NCBI GenBank assembly: GCA_026120185.1
Contig: JANUWF010001625.1
Span: 992,001-1,056,000 of the forward strand
Origin: Voacanga thouarsii
Lineage: Eukaryota > Streptophyta > Magnoliopsida > Gentianales > Apocynaceae
Direction of reading: 5' to 3'
Length of the DNA stretch: 64,000 nt
The notes beneath the pieces were generated by a model. It had not been told where the DNA came from. It did no database searches and saw nothing but the letters and a program-made list of their open reading frames with translations. The translations under genes were made by a program, and so were the position numbers. The first letter of the stretch is position 1. Each line of letters opens with the position of its first letter. Positions 35,901 to 47,226 of the stretch are shown here, one piece after another.

Positions 35901-37469
35901 TCAAAAGCTTCAATTCTTTTACTTTTTCACCATTGAACTCCAACACAACACATCCCGGTCTAATGAACTGAACTGACTTATTCTTACAGTCTACTCTAGC
36001 ACCATTCTTCGCTAACCAATCCATCCCCAATATTAAATCATAATCATCAATAGCTAAGACTATTAGATCTCCTTCCAAGCTTTCTCTCCCTACTTCGACT
36101 TTACAATTCTATACATACCGATCCGCTTGCACTATTTTCCCCAACGGCGTACTTACTATCAAGGTAAAAGGTAGTTCTACTCCATCCCAACCCAATTGAT
36201 ATGCACAATTCTTATTTAAATAGGAATGGGTAGATCCAGGGTCTATCAATGCATTAACGGAACGACCTTGGATAGTAAACGTACCTTCCACTATTGCTAC
36301 ATCAGCTCCAACCTCCTCCCAGTTGAGAGCGAAAACTTTTGCTTTCACCTGAAGCTTCTGCGTTCCGCTCCCGGAAGCTCCCGAGGTATTAGCTCGATTG
36401 GGCCCCGGGTTTTGAGCTGGGTTCCCGTGCCTGATCCGGAGAAGTTTAGGGCAGGCGTTCCGCAGATGATTCGGGTCTCCGCAGTGGTAGCACTTCCGCT
36501 CAACTCCTTTGGACCAACAATTTTTCTCAATGTGGCCCCTTTTTCCACAGTACCGGCATAATGGAAGATTCTGCAGTGGACCAACTAGTGTTGTTCGGGC
36601 TTGCTTTCCCCGATTCTGCCATTGCTGGTTGGCAGGATGCTTGTTAGGTTGCTGCCTCTGAAAAGGTCTTGGCGGCGGTCTTGTTGGTACGAACGGTCGT
36701 GAAGCCAATCAGTTGCGATCTTCATTCTCAGTACGGGTGGCTGCGTCCACAGCCCCCGAATAAGTCACCAGTGGAGAGGGTGCTAACGCCCTTCTTAACT
36801 CTTACCTTAATCCCTTAACAAATTGCCTCGTTTTATTTTGTTCAGTATCCACCAGCCACTTGCAGTACTTTACAGCTGCGTGAACCGGACGGCGTATTGG
36901 GCTACCGTCATACTTTCTTGCTTTAGATTCTGGAACTCATCTTCCCGTTTTTCCACTATCCACTAAGGGATATACTCTGCCCGGAATGCTTCCACAAAAT
37001 TAGCCCATGTCCAGTCTTGGTCTATCATCTCCCAGTCGTCTTGAACCCGTTGCCACCATGCCCGAGCTGGACCCCTCAGCCGGAATGCAGCAAACTTCAC
37101 CATTCGCTTCTCAGCATACTGAAGCATAGCAAAGATGTCCTCCATTTGTTCCACCCATTGTTCCGCTTTCTGGTCTTGTTCAGCCTCCCCCAAGAAAATA
37201 GGAGGTTGAAATTTCAAAAACCGTTCCAATGTCTCGTCTTCCCCTTTCGGATTTCTTCGCTCTGTCAAGGTTTGCAGAATCTCCGTCACCTTGTGGAATG
37301 CTTGCGTCATCGTTGCGCTAATTGGTTCTTCCTATACCATTTTTGGCCCCATTTCGTTCTCATCCCCTTGATTTGGTGATGACATTTGAGTTGCATCAAC
37401 CTCTGGTGTCACAGGCTCTGCCTCAGGAACCCTTCTGCTGGATGTGGTTGCGCGACGTCTGGGTGCCAT
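32914..37469 (-). pseudogene. Gag-pol polyprotein of chromovirus D
   Basis: One gag-pol frame of about 1,520 codons from the ATG at 37469. Gag follows (FLKFQPPIFLGEAEQDQ, LRGPARAWWQ), with one frameshift at about 36720-36960. Then two CCHC knuckles (CRYCGKRGHIEKNC, CYHCGDPNHLRNAC; about 36450-36560), an aspartic protease with LIDPGSTHSYL, and reverse transcriptase (35850-35150) with [11 protein letters not shown] and [10 protein letters not shown]. RNase H has [10 protein letters not shown] and VVADALSRK; the integrase has an HHCC domain ([10 protein letters not shown]...CLTC). The C-terminal chromodomain-like module includes VKVQWGHHGTRDATWE. Integrase residues are damaged: SVRDPRF where SDRDPRF is expected, and QSDRV where QSERV is. 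Stops: YGRK to YG*K, SRFWG to SRF*G, IPQW to IP*W, and others. Such proteins copy and integrate the element in nuclear heterochromatin. Confidence 0.9.
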
Positions 37470-37739
37470 TCTAAACCATTCCCTAGATAATGAGTTATGC
37501 ATCAAAGTTAAAAATATCCAAATTGAGCATGCATTCACATTCAATATTAAGCGGAAGAAAATTAGATGTAAATTTTGTATGAAGAATTGCATATAAATTT
37601 TTCTCAAAACTAAGAGTACTATAGGTACTCTTATTTGCATAAATTTTGAAATAAAGCAATAAAGGTGCATGCACTCCTAGCATAGGAGTTTATGGAAAAT
37701 TGCAAAAAAAAGCCGTAAGCATAGCAGAACCTGGCTTCT

Positions 37740-38216
37740 CTAATCCTCATCAGAATCTTTAATGTCGGCATCATATAACCACCCCCTAGAATTCCTAGTG
37801 AAGTCTATCCCAGCCCCGCTTGCGAACCCATCTATGGGCTCTTTCCTGGGTCTCCTAGAACTCTCCCTGGTCTCAACTTGATTAGGTGGGGTTACAAAGC
37901 AAGGTCTAGGTGGAGATTCATAATCTAGCTCCCCTGGGTCATCACTGTCAGCAGTCAAGTCCACTATAGGGCTAGGAGGATGGGGAACATATTCCATATC
38001 TATCTCATCATCTTCACTGTCGGTAACCAAGTCAATCACAGGTATTGGAGATGGCTCGATGATCTGGACATCATTGTCACTACTATTATCCAGGGCAATG
38101 ATTGGCTGGGGTGCAGGCTGGGGTGCAGGCTGAGGCACTGGTAAGTCCTCCGGGTAGATAGGAATGGGAGGGTTCCATTGCTGCCCTTTCCTTGCGGTTC
38201 TAATCATCCTAACCAT
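37740..38216 (-). CDS. Extra acidic ORF upstream of gag (element D copy, intact)
   Basis: An uninterrupted 158-residue frame from the ATG at 38216, about 85 bases downstream of the primer-binding site. The N terminus is basic (MVRMIRTARKGQQW), then a Pro/Gln repeat (PQPAPQPAPQP), then acidic segments with two near-repeats (IDLVTDSEDDEIDMEY and VDLTADSDDPGELDY), a basic RRPRKEP patch, and a GIDFTRNSRGWLYD end. No membrane segment, no known domain. Gag starts 270 bases downstream. Homologues lie at the same place in C (broken) and E (longer). It is open while the gag-pol of the same element carries many stops, though it is short enough for that to be chance. Confidence 0.7.
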   Translation of the reverse strand: MVRMIRTARKGQQWNPPIPIYPEDLPVPQPAPQPAPQPIIALDNSSDNDVQIIEPSPIPVIDLVTDSEDDEIDMEYVPHPPSPIVDLTADSDDPGELDYESPPRPCFVTPPNQVETRESSRRPRKEPIDGFASGAGIDFTRNSRGWLYDADIKDSDED

Positions 38217-38301
38217 CCTACAGCACAAACATGACAGGTCAGATAAAAGATTTGAACTAAATAAATCAAAACATATACTATCAATACTTGCCTAAACCTA
38301 G

Positions 38302-38313
38302 GCTCTGATACCA
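38302..38313 (-). other. Primer-binding site of element D
   Basis: Minus strand TGGTATCAGAGC, complementary to the 3' end of initiator tRNA-Met, two bases from the LTR end. Confidence 0.95.
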
Positions 38314-40633
38314 CTTATAACACCCCACTACCTAAGCCCATCAGGGCCGGGGATGTCGCTCCGTCCAGAGGACAAGGGGACTTTATAACTAGGTTACATA
38401 AAAATAAAATAAAATAAAGACTTTAAAATTAAACTTATTACAACCCAAAAGATAAGTACAGGAGATATCCAAATAAACTGTTTGCAACAGTCTCTCCAAA
38501 ACATCACATAAAGTAAATAACACAAGTCTTCAAAGCATAGGCAACATCTAGCTAATGACCTCTACAGTAGGATCTTCCGGAATACATGGTAAAAGGTGGT
38601 GAGATAAAAATCACAGTAAGCCCGTGTGTGCTTTGAGTGTTTCTGGTAAAATAATTCCTGTATGCAAGTTGTAAAAGTTTCATAAGAAAAAGGTGCTGGC
38701 AAGCAATAAATAAGTGTTGAAAATAAAGAGTGGCGTTTCACTTTTCAAACTACACATGTGCTCAATAAATACAACCACTCAATGGGTAGCTATGGGTTAC
38801 AACACGTTGGGCCTCATGACTAAGTAACAGTCAGAATGCCACACTTTGTGCAAGCTGACAAAAGGTAGGTGTACAGCCTACCGGGTGAGATACTCCTCCA
38901 TCTCTATACCCAAACTTACCGGTTGTCCACTCCGGAACACACAGTCCACATGATTGAAACTTGTTAGCTCGGACCGGTATGACCTACTGGACAGGCATCC
39001 TATCCAGGAAGGACTCACCCCTCAGAGGTGGCCACCTACTGAGAGACTTACCCTAACCCTTCAAAGACTAGTCCTGGTGGTCTACCCTTATTGAGTACTC
39101 AACGTTGATTGTTCCACTTGGGAGAAAAATGATCACAGTCCACTTTATTTGGAAATAGCAATTAAGGGTTTCTAAAAGTCTTGTCAAAGTTGGGTTTTAG
39201 AAAAAGTTTAGCATTTTGTGTAAAACTGCTTGTTTAACTTTCAAATGATTTGCTTGACTGAAATAAAAAGGAAAACACAGTCCTAAATTGCCTTCACAAA
39301 ATAAATGTCCATATACATCATATTTGGCTTGCCACAATAACTTTTTGGTCTTCACAAAACTACATGTAGGAGCTTACCGGAGTCTTTGCTTGCTCAACTC
39401 AACCGTTTCCCAAGGCTGACCTAACCCTGCCTGCGGTAAACACAAAATATAAGGTTACATTCGAGCTATACCTGCCTTACATAAATAATTTCTTAGCTTA
39501 ACTAGATACAACCATGACTAGCCATGACCCTAATATCCTAAGCTTTAAGGCTAGGTGATAAAGAATTTTATAAAATAAGTTTTAGTTGATAAGTTAAAAT
39601 AACTTAGGGTTCTAAAATAATTGCTAATAAATTATAGACCCAATTAATAATTCTTGAGTGTTATTTTTACTAAATAAACTAAGGTTTGAATATTAAGTCC
39701 TAAATAGTACTAATAAGTGGTGATTTGAAAAGAGCTTTATTATAAATAAATATTTAACTACAAATAACCTTTAATTAATTTTTAAATAGATAATAAATAA
39801 TTAGTAATAAAAAAAATTAATAATGAATGAATTATTTTAAATTTTAATTAATAAATAACAAATGGATTTTAATATAATTAATATTTTATTTATTATAAAT
39901 GATTTATTACTATATATATTATTTTTAGTAAAAGATCTCATTTATTTGATAAAGAAAATATTAATATTTTAATTAATAAACCACTCCAAATTTCCCTAGA
40001 GTTTCGATTTTTATAGAGAAAAATATAGTAGTATTCTATTCAAGGTAATAAAATTTGTTAATAAAAATAATCTAGTCTTAACAAGAAAATACTTTTCCTC
40101 CATGATTTTCCTATTGCTAGAAAGGATTCATGATCACATTCTCCATCATCAACAATATATTAATCCATTCATGAACATACACTTGAACTATCGCATACCA
40201 TCACATGGCCAAAATCCTACTAAGCATAATCATAAATCATGGTTTCCATGGAAAAATAAGAACATAAAAGCCTAATCACCTTTGGTGTCATAATATGTAA
40301 TCATGCTTCAAACATCCATAAAATTCATTGATCATGAAGAACATAAATTGATTCAAAAGGAAAACACATACATCCTAGTCATATATAACAATCATCATGT
40401 CTTAACCCCAATCCCTTTATCCACATGCACATACTCAATCTCCCAATCATATTCTATCTCCCTATCAACACCTAAGAGACATGATTTCAGAATTTAATAA
40501 GAGAGATTTAAGAACGAATACTTGATTGTCGAGTACTTTGATGAAGACAAAAGAAGGTCCACGCGTGATGGAGTGTCTTAAATGGTCCAACGAAACAACA
40601 TCCATGGTTTATTGTTTGATCAACCATTTCGGT

Positions 40634-40634
<1 letters not shown>

Positions 40635-40680
<46 letters not shown>
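40635..40680. repeat. (AG)n microsatellite in LTR D (5')
   Basis: A pure AG run of about 45 bases at the same LTR position as the run at 30923-30970. Confidence 0.95.
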
Positions 40681-40681
<1 letters not shown>

Positions 40682-42261
40682 ATTAGAACAGTACAATCGA
40701 ATGGAAAAAGATGAACAAGAAGGTTGTTCTTGCCTTACCTTGTTGATGTTCTTGAGACCTTCAAAGAAAAGTTAATTTTTGATTGCTCGAAAATTCTTGT
40801 TTGCGAGGTTTTGTTTTATAAATACCAGAAATGAAGTTTAGAGATTAAATGGAAGTGATTTGGAGTATTTGAGAGTGATTGGAGGTGTTTAGAGTTGGGT
40901 TAGGCTTGAAGAAGGTTAGTGTGTGTTCTTGGTGTTCTAGGTGAAAATGGAGAGAATTTGGAAGAAGTGCTGCACGAATTTTGGTAGAAGGCTGGCCGAA
41001 TAGTATGGAATGAATGAGGGTTTCGGTTTTCAGCAAGAAGGAGAGAGAATGATTAGATTTTTTTGAAATTTAAATGGAGGAAATGGTGGAGATGTTTAAG
41101 GTAAGAGGTTAGCTATGGTGTTTTGATCAATAGAGGTTTCTATGTCTTCCAATGGTGCCGGCTGAACAAGGGGTTTCTGCTGGAATGATTAAAGGTTAAT
41201 GTTGCTCAAGGCTGGCCAAAATTCAGTCTTAAATGGCAGATGAAATTCTGGTTTATTAGCCTAATACAAGAGTGACTTTAATGGAGTAAAATGCTGAAAT
41301 TATTTGATGTCCAAAAAGAGTTTGAATGGAGTGATCTTAGGAGTGTTTTGTGGTGTGGCTATGGAGTCCTTAAGCTCAAGGTGAGTGTGGGGTTAATGGT
41401 GTTCAGTCTATAGCTGAACAAGGATCAATTTTACAGAGGTTTGAAGGGTGATTTTCGGCCTAGGCTAGAAGGAAGCAAAGCTGGAAAATTCTGGTTTCAA
41501 GCTATTCATGGTTTCGAATGTTGCTGAATTTTTGGTGCAGAATTTCCGCACTTCATTCAGCCCGATTTGCAGCTGGTTCTTGAGGGGGTTTGAAGGTCTT
41601 CTAAGGATGGTTTTTCAGCCTTATTTCTGGACAACTATAGAGGGGTTTTGTTGGCTTGAAGATGAACTAAAAACATCTTCATTTCCTTGATTGAAAGCTG
41701 CGAAATGCCTAGAATTTTTTTCTGGTTTGGTGATGTTTGTGCAGTCCGAAAATTACACAGATTTTCCAGCCTTTAAGCCACATGAAATGACCATTTTTCT
41801 GGTAGAAAATGAGTTGTTTTACTGGCTGAATTTTCGAAGAGAAGGTCTGCACAATATCTGGAAAATTTCCAGATTTTTCCTTCGCTAAGCTATGGACAAC
41901 ATGAAGGTGGTGTTGATGGTTCTTCCATGGTGATTGATTTTCTCTTGGAAACCCTTCCTATTTCTCCCACTACTTTCGGACAACTTCCCAACCACCAAAG
42001 CTGATTTTCGAATTTCATGGTGGAGGAGTTATCACAGACTTTTTTTGGAATTTAAAGGAAAGGATTTAATGGTTTTGAATTATAAAGCTGTTAGGACAAG
42101 CTAGTGGTAATAAAAAGGACAAGAATTCCTCTAGAATTCTTTTTAGGACATGAGGATAAGATTAGGACATTCTCTTCATGTCTCCCCTAACGCAGCATTC
42201 CTATTTCCATGAAATGGAAGAAAACAAAAATTCAAACTTAGCTAAGATAATCATGATAAAA

Positions 42262-42334
42262 CTTAAATGATGGGATTCGAACTCATGACCGTAGAAATTA
42301 ATTCACCAAGCTCTAACCACTAAACCACACTAAT
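42262..42334 (-). other. tRNA-like segment in LTR D (5')
   Basis: Minus strand A-box TGGTTTAGTGG (42317-42327) and B-box GTTCGAATC (42274-42282), both perfect consensus matches, at tRNA spacing. Confidence 0.6.
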
Positions 42335-42580
42335 TCTTGTCCTTATTTTCTCACCCACATATTCTTCTTGTTTAATTCTTAAGCTATCTTCCTAATTTGA
42401 CCTCAAGCAAAATTACCATTTTACCCCTCCTACTCGATAAGCATAACTAAGCATTTTAACCCATAATTCCCAACTCTAAAGCACATAAAATCATTAAAAA
42501 ACTTATATATTCATGCAAAATAATATGATATGCATTTCCGACCCCCTTACTCTAGGGTTGGCTTTAGGTGGGGTTTCACA

Positions 42581-43440
42581 AATCGGATTTGGAAGTGGGG
42601 TCAAAAGAACCTGTTGGAATGATGATGGGGCAAACATTCAGCAAGATGACCGAGATTCTTCAAACTCTAACTGAATGGAGGAATCTAAAGAGGGAGGACG
42701 AAACATTAGAATGGTTTCTAAAATTTCAACCGCCTATCTTCTTGGGAGAAGTTGACCAGGATCAGAATGCTGAACAGTGGATAGAACAAATAGAAGACAT
42801 CTTCGCTATGCTTTATTACACTGAGAAGTAAATGGTGAAGTTTACTGCATTCTGATTGAGAGGCCCAGCTCGGGCATGGTGGCAACTAGTTCAGGACGGT
42901 TGGGAGATAATTGATTATGACTGGTCATGGGCTAATTTTGTTGAAGCATTCAGAACTGAATATATCCCTCAGTGGATAGTTGAGAAGTAAGAATATGAGT
43001 TCCAGAATCTAAAGTAGGGAGGTATATCAATAGATCAGTACGTAGCACGTTTTACTCAATTTTCGAAATACTATAAGAGACCAGTGGACACCAAGTAGAA
43101 TAGAACAAGATAGTTTGTCAAGGGGCTAAGGCAGTAGTTAAGAAGGGCATTGGCACCTTTTCCACGAACGACCTACTCGGGGGCTCTGGACACAACTACT
43201 CGGACTGAGAATGAAGATCATAATAGAATGGCACGAAGACCTTTCCTGCCACCAAGACAACCGCCGAGACCTTTTTAGAGGCAGCAGCCTAACAAGCGCC
43301 CTACCAACCAGCAGTGGCAAAATCAGGAAAAGCAAGCCCGGACAGCACCGGTTGGTCCTACACAGAATCTTCCATTATGCTAGCACTGTGGAAAATGGGG
43401 TCATGTTGAGAGCAATTGTTGGTCCAAGGGAGCTGAGCGA
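42581..43440 (+). pseudogene. Element C gag, continuation after insertion D
   Basis: Resumes after the TSD: MMMGQTFSKMTEILQTLTEW, FLKFQPPIFLGEVDQDQ, then LRGPARAWWQ and FVEAFRTEYIPQWIVEK, with many in-frame TAG codons where D has CAG or glutamine is expected. Near 43381 a single knuckle remains (HCGKWGHVESNC, with the first Cys followed by a stop). The gene ends abruptly at GAER, where RNase H text takes over. It packaged the element RNA in virus-like particles when intact. Confidence 0.85.
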
Positions 43441-44692
43441 GAAAGCTAATATCATTGTTGATGCCTTGAGCAGGAAAGTTAGAATGACCAGGCTAAGAGT
43501 GCAAGAGATTCAAGTGGTTCAGGATGTGTTGGATAGAAGAGCAGAAGTGCAAAAGGAGAGGATTATTGTTAGCAACCAGAAGTTAATGCCAGATCTAAGG
43601 CAGGACATCATTGAGGCTCTGCGAAGTAATGCAAAATTCTAACTTTTCAAGGATAAGGAGCTTAAACAGCAAGGCAGTAAATTCTGGCAGGACGAAGTGG
43701 GAATTTTGTACTTCCGAGATCATTTGGATGTAACCGATGAGCACTAGTTGAGCGACAGAATTTTGGAGGAGGTGTATAAGAGTAAGTACGCTATTCATTC
43801 GGGAGAGGTCAAAATGTATTAAGATCTGAAAAGGGCTTATTTGTGGCCCAGAATGAAGCGGAAGGTGGTTAAGTATGTCTCGACGTGTCTAACCTGTCAG
43901 AAAGTCAAAGTGGAGCATAAGAAGTCAACAGGATTGTTGCAACTGTTGTTAGTACCTGCATGGAAATAGGAAGAGGTGACCATAGACTTCGTCACTAGAC
44001 TTCCTATGGCAAGGACCCAAAAGGATGATATATGCATGGTGGTGGATCGATTGACTAAATCAGTGCATTTCATAGCAGTGAATGTAAGGGATTTAATGGA
44101 GAAGTTAGCTCAGACCTATGTGTGAAAAAAAGTTAGACTGCACGGAGTATCTTCAAGTATTGTGTTCGATCGAGACCCGAGATTTACATCCCGATTTTGG
44201 GGCAAGCTTAAAAAATCAATGGGTTCCAGTCTGAAGTTCAGTATGACAACACATCCGCAAACTAATGGACAGTCAGAAAGGGTTATTCAAATATTAGAAG
44301 ACATGCTGAGAGCCTGTGTATTGGATTTCGGGGATAAGTGGATCGAATGTCTGCTGTATGCAAAGTTGTTGTACAATAACAGTTATCAATCGTCTATTAG
44401 AATGGCTTCGTATGAAGCACTGTATGGACGTAAGTGTCAAGTACTGTTATATTGGAGTTGGTCGGAAGACGACCACGTAAGTAAGTCAGGAGAAGTCTGT
44501 GTTCAGGAAATGTTGGACAAGGTTAAGCTAATCAAGGAAAGGTTGAAAGCAGCCCAGAGCCAACAAAAGAGCTATGCGGATAATAGGTGGAGAGAGTTAG
44601 AATTTCAAGAGGGAGACAGTATATTCCTAAGATTGACACCGAACAGAGAAATTCTGAAGCATCCGAAAGGTGGGAAGCTGAACCCGAGGTAT
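43441..44692 (+). pseudogene. Element C pol remnant: end of RNase H and integrase
   Basis: Starts [21 protein letters not shown], the linker after RNase H, then an HHCC-type zinc domain (about 43770-43900, CLTC at 43889-43900), the integrase core with the VDRLTKSVHF block, FDRDPRFTSRFWG (44167 onward, catalytic Asp present) and QTNGQSERVIQILEDML (catalytic Glu present), and [10 protein letters not shown] where the reading is cut by E. Stops interrupt the first half; 44162-44690 is open. RT and protease are missing because of an internal deletion relative to D of about 2 kb. Confidence 0.85.
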
Positions 44693-45910
44693 TTTTGTAT
44701 AAATAATGTCGCCACTTCTTCAAGGCGAACACTATAGCTGCTAGCTCTAAGTCATGCGTTAGATAATTATCTTCATGCGGCTTTAGCTTCCTAGATGCAT
44801 AAGCTATGACTTTCCCTTCCTGCATCAGCACATCTCCTAGACTTTCCTTGGATGCATCCGTATAGAGTGCATAGGACTTGTCAGCCTCGGGTAGGCTCAG
44901 CACAGGTGCTATAATCAACCTCCTCTTAAGCTTTTGAAAGCTCTTCTCACACTTCTCGCTCCAAACAAAGGTGATATCCTTCTTTAATAATTGCATCATC
45001 GATGAAGCTAGAGTAGAGAAATTCTTAATAAAATGCCGATAGTACCCGACCAACCCAAGAAAACTTCGTATCTCCGTAACGTTCTCCGATTGTTTCCAGT
45101 TAGCTACAGCTTCCACCTTATCAGGGTCCACCTTGATCCCTTCCTTCGATATCACGTGGCTGAGGAAAGACACCGAGCTTAACTAAAACTCACATTTACT
45201 GAACTTGGTGAAAAGCTTGAATTCCCTCAGCTTCTCTAGGACCAATCTTGAATGCTCCGCGTGATCCTCCAGATTCTTGGAGTAGATTAAGATATCATCG
45301 ATGAAGATAACCATGAACTTGTCCAAATATAGTTGGAAAACGAGATGTATCAAATCCATGAAAACTGCCGGTGCAGTGGTTACACCGAACGACATTACCA
45401 CAAATTCGTAGTGGCAATACTGCGTGTTGAAAGTAGTCTTAGGGATGTCTTCTTCCTTAATCCTCACCTGGTAGTATCCTTGTTGTAGGTCCAACTTCGA
45501 AAAGCAAGCGACGTCTTGCAGTTGATCTAACAACACCCCGATCAAGGGTAGAGGGTATTTATTCTTCATCGTTAAGTTGTTCATTCCATAGTAGTTAATA
45601 CATAGCCTCAGGGTACCATCTTCTTCCTAACGAACAACACCGGGGCTCCCCATGGTGACGTACTCGGTCGATTGTAGCCTTGCCTCACCAATTCTTCCAA
45701 TTGCTCCTTTAACTCCTTCAGCTCTGTCGGTGCCATCTGGTAGGGGGTTCTTGACACTGGTTCTGTTCCAGGAATCAGGTCCACGGTAAACTCAACTTCC
45801 CGTTCAAGGGGTAGAGAAGTGAACTCAGTAGGGAAAACGTCTGGAAAGTCTTTTACCACCTCCGTACTCTCCAAGGTACACTGATTCTTGGGTTTGTTCA
45901 GAAGATACAC
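44693..45910 (-). pseudogene. Element E reverse transcriptase and RNase H (truncated)
   Basis: Minus-strand order from 45910: [43 protein letters not shown], a frameshift near 45590-45608, then [28 protein letters not shown], the [10 protein letters not shown] active site, and RNase H (45173-44693) with [16 protein letters not shown] and [14 protein letters not shown], ending [10 protein letters not shown] at the junction with C. RNase H is thus truncated before its last third. Confidence 0.9.
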
Positions 45911-45943
45911 TAAATATCCCGTACATCCTCTTTTGAGAAATTT

Positions 45944-46570
45944 TCAGGCCTTAGCACTAGCAATCAAGAACTTCAGTTCCTTTGCTCGCTTACCGTTAAA
46001 TTCAATCACATCCCGACCGGGTCTCACAAACTGCACGGTCTTGATCTTACAGTCCACACGAGCTCCGTGCTTCGACAACCAATCAATGCCCAAGATCAGG
46101 TCATAATCGTCTATGGATAGAATTATAAGATCTGCTCCCAAAATCTCCTTCCCTATCTCAACTTCACCGCTCCCCATTTTCTAACCCGCTTCTACCATAT
46201 TTCCCAAGGGTGAGCTTACTATTAGGGTATAGGGTAATTCCTTTCCTTCCCAACCCAGATGTGATGCACATACTTTGCTTACGTAAGATAACCTTGGATA
46301 GAAAGGTTACCTTCAATTACGGCCCCATCTGTTCCGACTTCCTCTCTATTCAGGGCAAAGACCTTGGCCTTCACCTGATGCATCTGGCCTCCCGTTCCCA
46401 CTGGTCCAGCAACAGCACCTCTATTGACTCCCATTGGCTGGGTCAGGGTAGTCTGCCCAATCCTTAAAGGTTTAGGGTAGGCATTCCTCAGATGACCTAG
46501 GTTTCCACAATTGAAGCACCTCTTTACACTCTCGTTGCCCTAACAATTCCTCTCGGTGTGGCCCCGTTTT
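45944..46570 (-). pseudogene. Element E protease and zinc knuckles
   Basis: The piece 46177-45944 contains LSIDDYDLILGIDWLSKHGA, the C-terminal half of a retropepsin as in D (36078-35866). Upstream, 46270-46570 encodes QVKAKVFALNREEVG and two knuckle remnants, one close to CFNCGNLGHLRNA with the last Cys as Tyr, the other missing its first Cys codons to stops. The LIDPGSTHS active-site text seen in D is not visible here: about 46280-46300 reads straight from LSIQG into another stretch, so a small deletion likely removed it. Confidence 0.75.
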
Positions 46571-47226
46571 CAACAGAGTCAGAAATTCAGGTTGTCTTAC
46601 ATCGGTCCGGCCATAGGCACTCAAGGCCGCTTACCCCGATTTCCCCACAGCATAGAACACGCAAGTCGTTTCTTACTCGAATGCCTCATTGGTGGACGAT
46701 TTGGTTGGAAAGCCTTGTTCACAGGCCGATGCCGATCTTCATTCTCCGTCCGGGACGTTGCGTCCACGGCGACGGTGAATGACATTGGCGGTGATGGAGC
46801 CAATGCTATCCTTAAATCTGGCCTCTGCCCCTGAACAAATTATCGGGTGCGCTTCTGCTCTACGTTGACCAAACACTTGCAGTACTTGGACAACTGCGTA
46901 AACTGAGTCGCATACTAAGCAACGGACATGCCTCCCTGCTTAAGGGTTTGGAATTCATCCTCCCTCTTCTCAGCTACCCATCGAGGAATGTACTCGGCAC
47001 GGAAATCTTCCGTAAAGTCGTTCCACGTCCATTCCTGCTCCTCTCTGTCCCAATCACTCCGTACTCACTGCCACCATGCCCGAGACGGTCCCCTCAGCCG
47101 AAAAGCAGCAAACTTCACCATTCTCTTTTCTGAGAAATGCAAGGTAGCAAAAATATCCTCCATCTATTCAATCCACTGCTTGGCCTTCTCATCCTACTCT
47201 ACCTCCCCCTGGAATGTGGGAGGTTG
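46571..47226 (-). pseudogene. Element E gag, C-terminal part
   Basis: Minus-strand reading from 47226: QPPTFQGEVE, then MEDIFATLHFSEKRMVKFAAF, LRGPSRAWWQ, WNDFTEDFRAEYIPRWVAEK, LSKYCKCLVN and a long basic Pro-rich tail (46803-46621). Several stops replace Gln or Trp. It is split from its N-terminus by the solo copia LTR at 47227-48918. Confidence 0.85.

Larger units (their letters stand above)
28602..42580 (-). mobile_element. Gypsy/chromovirus element D, structurally complete
   Basis: Flanked by AGTCG (28597-28601) and AATCG (42581-42585), a TSD with one mismatch, inside the gag of C. Minus strand: 5' LTR 38316-42580 (4,265 bases), primer-binding site 38302-38313, extra ORF 37740-38216, gag-pol 32914-37469, polypurine tract 32868-32880, 3' LTR 28602-32867 (4,266 bases). 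Nothing is missing structurally, but gag-pol has one frameshift and about ten stops. The LTRs are more alike than those of C, as expected for the younger insertion. Confidence 0.9.
38316..42580 (-). mobile_element. 5' LTR of Gypsy element D
   Basis: On the plus strand it begins TATAACACCCC (TG mutated to TA) and ends GGTGGGGTTTCACA. It carries the palindrome TTGAGTACTCAA (39091-39102), an AG microsatellite (40635-40680) and a tRNA-like segment (42262-42334). It matches 28602-32867 almost base for base over long stretches. Confidence 0.9.
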
